NCBI GenBank assembly: GCA_034439955.1
Contig: JAWXBJ010000180.1
Location: 1-41,884 of the forward strand
Length of the DNA: 41,884 nucleotides
Direction of reading: 5' to 3'
Source of the DNA: UBA7672 sp034439955
GTDB taxonomy: Bacteria > Pseudomonadota > Alphaproteobacteria > Caulobacterales > Hyphomonadaceae
Shown: in pieces, positions 37,019 through 41,884 of the stretch
Layout of the letters: the number at the start of each line of letters is the position of its first letter
Position numbering within the stretch: the first letter of the stretch is position 1
Translations under genes and position numbers: made by a program
Notes under the pieces: model-generated
Databases searched by the model: none
Told to the model about the DNA's origin: nothing
What the model saw: the letters and a program-made list of their open reading frames with translations, nothing else

Positions 37019-38454
37019 CAGCGATTGCCGCCATCATATCGCACGGCTTCCTCCGCCGCGCGGAAGAGGGCGTTGGCCTTGTGCACGGTCTCTTCGAATT
37101 CCTTGCGGGGATCGCTGTCAAAGACGACGCCGCCGCCTGCCTGAACATGAATCTTGCCATGCGCGAAAACGGCGGTGCGCAGCGCGATACAGGTGTCCAT
37201 GTCACCGCCGGCGCCGAAATATCCGACGCCACCGCCGTAAACACCCCGCGAATGCGGCTCGAGTTCGGCGATGATCTCCATGGCCCGTATCTTCGGCGCG
37301 CCCGACACCGTTCCAGCCGGAAAGCCCGCGGCCAGCGCCGACACCATGTCTTCGCCCGGCTTCAGCCGCCCCTCCACATTCGAGACGATGTGCATGACGT
37401 GACTGTAGCGTTCGATCATGTAGCTGTCGGTGACGCGCACCGACCCGCCCCGCGAGACCCGGCCGACATCATTGCGGCCAAGATCAAGCAGCATCAGATG
37501 TTCGGCGCGCTCCTTGGGATCGGAGAGCAAGGTCTTCTCGTTGGCGATATCGGCCTCGGGCGTCGCGCCCCTCGGCAGGGTGCCGGCAATGGGCCGCACC
37601 GTCATCAGCCCCTCGCGCAGCCGCACCAGGATTTCAGGGCTCGATCCGCTGATCTGGAAGTCGCCTAAATTGACATAGAACATGAAGGGCGACGGGTTCA
37701 GCCGCCGCAGCGCCCTGTAGAAGGCGAAGGGCGATCGTTCGAAATCCGCAGAGAAGCGCTGGCTGGGCACGACCTGGAAGATGTCGCCGGCGCGGATGTA
37801 TGCCTTGGCCCGTTCGACCATTTCCAGATACCGCTCCTCGGTCGTGTTGGAGATGAACGCCAACGGCTCGATGCTGGCGTTCGTCGGCCGCACCGGGGGC
37901 AGCGGCTGGTCCAGCTGGGCCTCAATTTCGTCCAGCCGCGTGGCTGCGGCGCCTGCTCCCCCGCGTTCCGGAGCCGCGAGAATGATCTCCTGTCGCACGC
38001 CGTCGAAGATCAGCACCACCGACGGTCGCATCAGAAGGGCTTCGGGCACGCCGTTCGGATCCGGCTTCGTCTCCGCAAGCTCCTCGACATAGCGGATCAT
38101 GTCGTAACCGACATAGCCGAACGCTCCGGCGGCCATGGGCGGCAGTCCGTCCATGGCCTCGACTCGGCAAGCGTCGATGAAGGCGCGCATGGACATCATC
38201 GGATCGTCTGAAGTCGATAGAATGTGCCGGAAATCGTGCGTCTCGGACGTCTCCGCCGTACCGCTTTTCACCCGCCACCAGAGGTCGGGCGCAAGGCCGA
38301 TGAACGAGTACCGGCCGCGATTTTCCCCGCCCATGACGCTTTCGAACAGCACGAGGCCAGGCCGCCCGGGACCGAATTTCAGCATCGCCGAAACCGGCGA
38401 TTCCGTGTCGTCGACCCGCCGCCGCACCTGTAGACGGGGCAAGGCGCCCGTCAT
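37018..38454 (-). CDS. trpE: Anthranilate synthase component I
   Basis: Makes anthranilate from chorismate with TrpG. 478 residues. The feedback-inhibition region shows LFESVMGGENRGRYSFIG, whose serine corresponds to the tryptophan-binding site; the chorismate site shows GTLPRGATPEAD, LLDLGRNDVGRVSRGGSV, GAPKIRAMEIIAELE and GGGVGYFGAGGDMDTCIALRT. The N-terminus is short: it starts ~15-20 residues later than most homologues, straight into the strand RRRVDDTESPVSAMLKF. The ATG overlaps the ppiD stop by 4 bases, so there is no space for a trp leader peptide attenuator directly in front. Confidence 0.96.
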   Translation of the reverse strand: MTGALPRLQVRRRVDDTESPVSAMLKFGPGRPGLVLFESVMGGENRGRYSFIGLAPDLWWRVKSGTAETSETHDFRHILSTSDDPMMSMRAFIDACRVEAMDGLPPMAAGAFGYVGYDMIRYVEELAETKPDPNGVPEALLMRPSVVLIFDGVRQEIILAAPERGGAGAAATRLDEIEAQLDQPLPPVRPTNASIEPLAFISNTTEERYLEMVERAKAYIRAGDIFQVVPSQRFSADFERSPFAFYRALRRLNPSPFMFYVNLGDFQISGSSPEILVRLREGLMTVRPIAGTLPRGATPEADIANEKTLLSDPKERAEHLMLLDLGRNDVGRVSRGGSVRVTDSYMIERYSHVMHIVSNVEGRLKPGEDMVSALAAGFPAGTVSGAPKIRAMEIIAELEPHSRGVYGGGVGYFGAGGDMDTCIALRTAVFAHGKIHVQAGGGVVFDSDPRKEFEETVHKANALFRAAEEAVRYDGGNR

Positions 38455-40346
38455 TCGCCCTCTGTCTCGCTCGTGAAGCCGGCAAGGTAGCGATCGATGG
38501 CGCCCTGGTTGGCGCGTGTCCTGACTTCACGCTGAATGCCGTTTTCAAAAGCTTCGCCGAGATCCTTGCCGAGCGAGTCGAGAATGACCTGGGAGACCTG
38601 CGTTGAGAGCCCCGCTTCGGCTTCCGCACTCACCGGTTCAATCTTGTTGACGACCACCACCATAGGTTCGCCCTGCTGCGTTCGCGCCACGCCGGCGACG
38701 CCGGTTTCGAGCGCGAAGACCACATCAAGTGTCCCTGGATCGATTTCTCCGGGGTTTCCGCGCGTCACCGGTTCGGGCCGCGACGCCGTGATAAACCTGC
38801 CAGCCTTTGCGGCGTCATCCAGGCTTGCGCCGCCATTGACGGCGGCGACCACGTCAGCCGCCGCTTTTTCCGCTGCTTCGACGCGCTTCACCGCAACGTA
38901 GAGTTCGTCCAGCCGGTCGCTCACCTCTTCGTACGGCTGGGTCCGCGCAGCAATGACGGCATCGACACGGAAGATCGCCCGCTCCCCATCGGCCTCGACG
39001 ATATCCCCGATCTCGCCCGACTTGAGTTCGAAGGCTGCCTTGAGCGCATCAGGATGACGGGCAAGCAATCCCGCGCCGCCGCTCGCTTCGAAGGCGCCTC
39101 CGGCGTCCACCGGACTGAACACGATGACCGGAGCGCCGATCAACTCGCTGATCTCCTCGAGGCTCGATCCGCCGCTCACGAGATCATAAAAATCCTCTGA
39201 GGAGGCGTCAAAAAGGCGGCTCGCCTCGCGCCGCGCAAGCTCGGTGCGGATTTGGGCGGAAACTTCCGCGATCGGCGACGGCACGCCAGGCGTGACCAAT
39301 CTGACCTGGACACCCAGGAATTGTCCGCCAACCTCGATCGGACCAAATATCTCGCCGGCAGGCAGGCCGAACGCGGTGTCGCTAAGCGCCTTGTCGGCCA
39401 GATCGCCGGGCTTAACGCTCAGCGGGGTCAGCGTCACGCCCGGCCGGCCCTGCACTGCGGCCTCCAGTGTTCTTCCCTGTTTGACCATGTCGACCACGCT
39501 CTGGATGGCATTGGCGTCGGCTGAGGCAAACTGCAGGATTTCGCGTGTTTCGGGAGTCGAAAATTCGCGGATGCGCCGGTCATAATCGGATTTAACCTGG
39601 TCTTCGCCGACCTCGACTTTGTCGATAAAATCGTCCGCCGTGTAGCTGAGCGCCGATATCCTCCGCCGTTCCGGTTGCGCGAAATTGGCCGCGCGTTCCG
39701 TGTAAAAGGCCCGCAACTGTTCGGCTGTTGGGGGAGCGATAGGCGCCACGCTTTGCGGCGTCAGCCGGGCGACGGATACCGTGCGCTGCTCGCCGAGAAA
39801 GGACACGAGCGGGCGCGTGAGGATTTGCGGCGGCGAGAGACCTGCGCCGGCCGCCCGGATCAGATAGTCGAGCGTTATCTGATCCTGAAGATTCTTCTCG
39901 AACTGCGAAACGGTAAAGCCCTGGTCTTCCGCGAAGCGGGCGATCTCGTTGCGGTCGACTTTGCCCAGACCGTCCTGGAAACGCGGCGCTCCATCGATGA
40001 TCTCGGCGACAGCGCTTGGGCTGGCCTTGACCCCGATCTTGTCGGCGTATGCCAGCGCGGCGGTCTGCCTCCGCAACTGCTCGACAAGACCCGCCGCGAC
40101 TCCCCGTTCCGCAGCTTCGCGCTGGGAGATGATTTCGCCGGATTCGGCCCGCAGGGACTCGATGTAGTTGTCAAGCTCCCGTGCGACGTCGCGCTGTCCG
40201 ATGCTGCGGTTTCCGGCCTGGACGAACCCGCCGCCCGAGACGCCGCTGAAGGGATCGTTGAAACCGAAAATACCAAACGCAAGGATCAGGGGAAAGAAGA
40301 GAAGGAGGGCCCATTTCGATTTAACGAATGCGCGCATAAAATCCAT
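38451..40346 (-). CDS. ppiD: PpiD-like periplasmic chaperone (SurA_N/parvulin family)
   Basis: Membrane-anchored periplasmic folding factor. 631 residues: a short cytoplasmic start (MDFMRAFVKSKWA), one signal-anchor helix (LLLFFPLILAFGIFGF), a SurA_N-like domain (about 45-185), then a long region with three similar segments. Each has a V-x-G-x-S-L-E-type helix followed 30-55 residues later by an AF-x-L-x-x-G strand (about 284-349, 386-462 and 500-567), resembling decayed parvulin domains; the usual histidine-bearing parvulin core is not visible, so chaperone rather than isomerase activity is likely. The start is ATG 40346; a TTG three bases upstream has slightly better ribosome-site spacing. 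It heads the trp genes and is divergent from tpiA. Confidence 0.9.
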   Translation of the reverse strand: MDFMRAFVKSKWALLLFFPLILAFGIFGFNDPFSGVSGGGFVQAGNRSIGQRDVARELDNYIESLRAESGEIISQREAAERGVAAGLVEQLRRQTAALAYADKIGVKASPSAVAEIIDGAPRFQDGLGKVDRNEIARFAEDQGFTVSQFEKNLQDQITLDYLIRAAGAGLSPPQILTRPLVSFLGEQRTVSVARLTPQSVAPIAPPTAEQLRAFYTERAANFAQPERRRISALSYTADDFIDKVEVGEDQVKSDYDRRIREFSTPETREILQFASADANAIQSVVDMVKQGRTLEAAVQGRPGVTLTPLSVKPGDLADKALSDTAFGLPAGEIFGPIEVGGQFLGVQVRLVTPGVPSPIAEVSAQIRTELARREASRLFDASSEDFYDLVSGGSSLEEISELIGAPVIVFSPVDAGGAFEASGGAGLLARHPDALKAAFELKSGEIGDIVEADGERAIFRVDAVIAARTQPYEEVSDRLDELYVAVKRVEAAEKAAADVVAAVNGGASLDDAAKAGRFITASRPEPVTRGNPGEIDPGTLDVVFALETGVAGVARTQQGEPMVVVVNKIEPVSAEAEAGLSTQVSQVILDSLGKDLGEAFENGIQREVRTRANQGAIDRYLAGFTSETEGE

Positions 40347-40395
40347 CAATTGCGCGACTCCCCTATGGCTGCTGCGGTTTGATGACCGGTCTGCC

Positions 40396-40424
40396 TTGTC
40401 CGCTGGTATACGGCTTGCTAAATC
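40396..40424 (+). promoter_or_regulatory. Predicted tpiA promoter
   Basis: TTGTCCG (40396-40402), 14 bases, GCTAAATC (40417-40424). The -10 box matches GCTANAWC at all positions; the -35 box matches TTG and the C. Transcription would start near 40430-40432, inside the palindrome that follows. Confidence 0.6.
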
Positions 40425-40428
40425 AACC

Positions 40429-40446
40429 CGTCTTCAATTGAAGACG
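40429..40446. promoter_or_regulatory. 18-bp perfect palindrome overlapping the predicted tpiA start site
   Basis: CGTCTTCAATTGAAGACG is fully self-complementary with no spacer. It is flanked by a second, asymmetric inverted pair, ATCAAC (40422-40427) and GTTGAT (40452-40457). Lying right after the -10 box, it looks like a repressor operator for a dimeric regulator; as RNA it would need a loop of four and is less convincing. Confidence 0.65.
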
Positions 40447-40447
40447 A

Positions 40448-40458
40448 ATAAGTTGATC
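40448..40458 (+). repeat. 11-bp sequence shared with the coaX leader (copy 2)
   Basis: ATAAGTTGATC lies one base after the palindrome in the tpiA leader and is identical to 4149-4159 in the coaX leader. It is 90 bases before the tpiA start, so it is not a ribosome site. Confidence 0.5.
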
Positions 40459-40548
40459 GATTTCAGAATTTTAAAGCGACTTTTCTACGCCCATTCGGGC
40501 GCAGGATGCTTTAGGCGACGGCGGACTCCAAGGCAAGGCGCGGATAGC

Positions 40549-41295
40549 ATGGCCGAACGCAAAAAACTGATCGCCGGCAACTGGAAGATGAATGGGCTCA
40601 AAGCCTCGGTCGCCGAAATCGATGCGGTGCTGGCGGGCGCCGGGACTGTGCCGGACGCAGTGGAGCTGGCTATCTGTCCGCCCGTGACGCTGGCGGGCCT
40701 GGCGGCCGAACGGCTATGCGGCAGTGTCGTCTCGCTTGGAGGGCAGGACTGCCACGCTCAGGGGTCAGGCGCGCACACCGGAGACGTCAGCGCCGAGATG
40801 TGGGTCGATCTGGGCGCGCGATACGTTATTGTCGGTCATTCCGAGCGCCGCGCCGGCCATTGCGAGACCGACGCCGCGGTCGCAGCCAAGGCCGCCGCTT
40901 GCTTCAGGGCGGGCGTGACGCCGATCATCTGCGTCGGCGAAAGCCTTTCCGAACGGGACGAGGGCCGCACGCTGGCTGTGGTTTCGGCGCAACTTTCCGC
41001 CTCCGTTCCAGCCGCTGCCGGACGCTTTGTCATCGCCTATGAACCTGTCTGGGCGATCGGCACCGGTCGCACACCGACGCTGGCGCAGGTCGCCGAGGTC
41101 CATGCTGCTCTTCGGTCCGGGTTGGCCGGGCGGTTCGGCGCGGCAGTCGAAGGTGTCCGGCTTCTCTATGGCGGCTCGGTCAAGCCGGAAAATGCAGGCG
41201 AACTCATGCGCGTACGGCACGTCGATGGCGCTCTCGTCGGAGGGGCGAGCCTCAGATCTGCCGATTTCCTCGCCATTGCGGCAGCATGCGGCTAA
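40549..41295 (+). CDS. tpiA: Triosephosphate isomerase
   Basis: Interconverts dihydroxyacetone phosphate and glyceraldehyde 3-phosphate. 248 residues, full length. Catalytic lysine in AGNWKMNG, histidine in IVGHSERR, glutamate in AYEPVWAIGTG, and the phosphate loop LYGGSVKPEN. The frame is open far upstream, but only the ATG at 40549 gives the family start. It is preceded by a ~200-base divergent gap with a promoter and palindrome. secG follows 146 bases downstream, a common alphaproteobacterial order. Confidence 0.97.
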   Translation: MAERKKLIAGNWKMNGLKASVAEIDAVLAGAGTVPDAVELAICPPVTLAGLAAERLCGSVVSLGGQDCHAQGSGAHTGDVSAEMWVDLGARYVIVGHSERRAGHCETDAAVAAKAAACFRAGVTPIICVGESLSERDEGRTLAVVSAQLSASVPAAAGRFVIAYEPVWAIGTGRTPTLAQVAEVHAALRSGLAGRFGAAVEGVRLLYGGSVKPENAGELMRVRHVDGALVGGASLRSADFLAIAAACG

Positions 41296-41441
41296 AGCCC
41301 CGCACTGCTACTTATGCGCGGATTCGATCGTGAGCACACCGGCGCCACAAATCGTCGATGCAAAGCCAAACAGCGTTGGGGGCTTGGCCCAGCTTCGCGG
41401 ACGTGCTTTGAGGCGCGTAGTTTCATAAAGTTCCGGTCATC

Positions 41442-41884
41442 ATGCTCAACGTCCTGCTGGTCATCCATCTGCTCGCCTGCATTGCTCTTGTCGTCCTGGT
41501 GATGCTGCAGCGCTCCGAAGGCGGAGCGCTCGGAATGGGCGGCGGCGGAGCAGGCGGTGGATTGATCTCGGGCCGGGGGGTTGCCAACGCGCTGGTCAAG
41601 ACCACGATGGCGCTGGCGGCCATTTTCTTCGTTACAAGCCTTACTCTTACGCGCCTCAACACCGAGGACGCGAGGGCGCCCTCGGATGTCGAGCTGGAAC
41701 TGCGCGACCGCGAAGGCGACATTTTCGATCCCCTCGCCCCCGCCGCGACGCCTGGCGCGCCCGCCGCTGCAGCGGCTCCCGGCCCGCCGCCCGTCATCGA
41801 TCCCCTGGCGCCGGTCGTCTCGCCCCTGACGCCCGCGCCAGCCGCACCCTCGCCCGCCGGACCACCGCCCGTAGCAGGCACGCC
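41442..41884 (+). CDS. secG: Preprotein translocase subunit SecG, cut by window end
   Basis: Small SecYEG channel subunit with two membrane helices: LNVLLVIHLLACIALVVLVML and TMALAAIFFVTSLTLT. Between them lies the family motif QRSEGGALGMGGGG and SGRGVANAL. The visible 147 residues already exceed E. coli SecG (110), because of a long Pro/Ala-rich tail that includes two copies of the word DPLAP; no stop is reached. Low-complexity tails of this kind occur in alphaproteobacterial SecG. The gap before it (41296-41441) shows a small GGGC-TTG-GCCC stem and no promoter I would defend. Confidence 0.93.
   Translation, partial: MLNVLLVIHLLACIALVVLVMLQRSEGGALGMGGGGAGGGLISGRGVANALVKTTMALAAIFFVTSLTLTRLNTEDARAPSDVELELRDREGDIFDPLAPAATPGAPAAAAAPGPPPVIDPLAPVVSPLTPAPAAPSPAGPPPVAGT

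Noticed and set aside
40438..40466. Second tpiA promoter using TTGAAG in the palindrome as -35
   Set aside because: No acceptable -10 element at the right spacing; the upstream pair at 40396-40424 fits better.

Overview
The window is about 42 kb of GC-rich chromosomal backbone from an alphaproteobacterium. The evidence is gene order: a nuo tail followed by birA, coaX, RNase J, methylmalonyl-CoA epimerase, DUF1467 and proS; a lol-dnaE block; the rpsB to lpxB ribosome/envelope cluster; and a trp-lexA block. Also typical are a short proline--tRNA ligase, LpxI rather than LpxH, and a LexA operator of the alphaproteobacterial GTTC-N7-GTTC form. Several gaps hold promoter-like matches to the Caulobacter-type housekeeping consensus (TTGACGS, 10-14 bases, GCTANAWC). 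The genus cannot be named from the sequence alone. Base composition and codon use look even throughout, and I see no phage, insertion sequence, CRISPR array, toxin-antitoxin pair, tRNA or rRNA.

Layout. Bases 1-3293 hold the end of the complex I operon (nuoL tail, nuoM, nuoN). Bases 3301-7318 hold birA, coaX, rnj, mce and a DUF1467 membrane protein. Bases 7411-14208 hold proS, lolC/E, lolD and dnaE. Bases 14348-28701 hold a long, tightly packed run: rpsB, tsf, pyrH, frr, uppS, cdsA, dxr, rseP, bamA, skp, lpxD, lpxA, lpxI, lpxB. Convergent to it on the minus strand are gltX and gltA (31548 to 28719). comEC (plus) leaves divergently from gltX and collides tail to tail with lexA (minus). Upstream of lexA on the minus strand are trpC, trpD, trpG, trpE and ppiD, mostly joined by 1-4 base overlaps. 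Divergent from ppiD are tpiA and the start of secG, which runs off the window.

How the genes work together. The rpsB-lpxB run joins translation factors and nucleotide supply (S2, EF-Ts, UMP kinase, RRF) to envelope building: isoprenoid carrier (dxr, uppS), phospholipid (cdsA), outer-membrane protein assembly (bamA, skp), envelope proteolysis (rseP) and lipid A (lpxD, lpxA, lpxI, lpxB). lolC/E and lolD add lipoprotein export. ppiD with trpEGDC puts a periplasmic chaperone at the head of tryptophan biosynthesis.

I found no wholly new multi-gene system; the coding content is housekeeping. The observations most worth a second look are small: an 18-bp perfect palindrome overlapping the predicted tpiA transcription start; an 11-bp sequence shared by the coaX and tpiA leaders, each time just after an inverted repeat; an apparent 8-residue imperfect duplication in the UBA domain of EF-Ts; a possible overlapping mini-ORF and Shine-Dalgarno hairpin at gltA; structured gaps before rpsB, tsf, pyrH and proS; three degenerate parvulin-like repeats in PpiD; and the absence of fabZ between lpxD and lpxA. 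No gene-free stretch exceeds about 200 bases.
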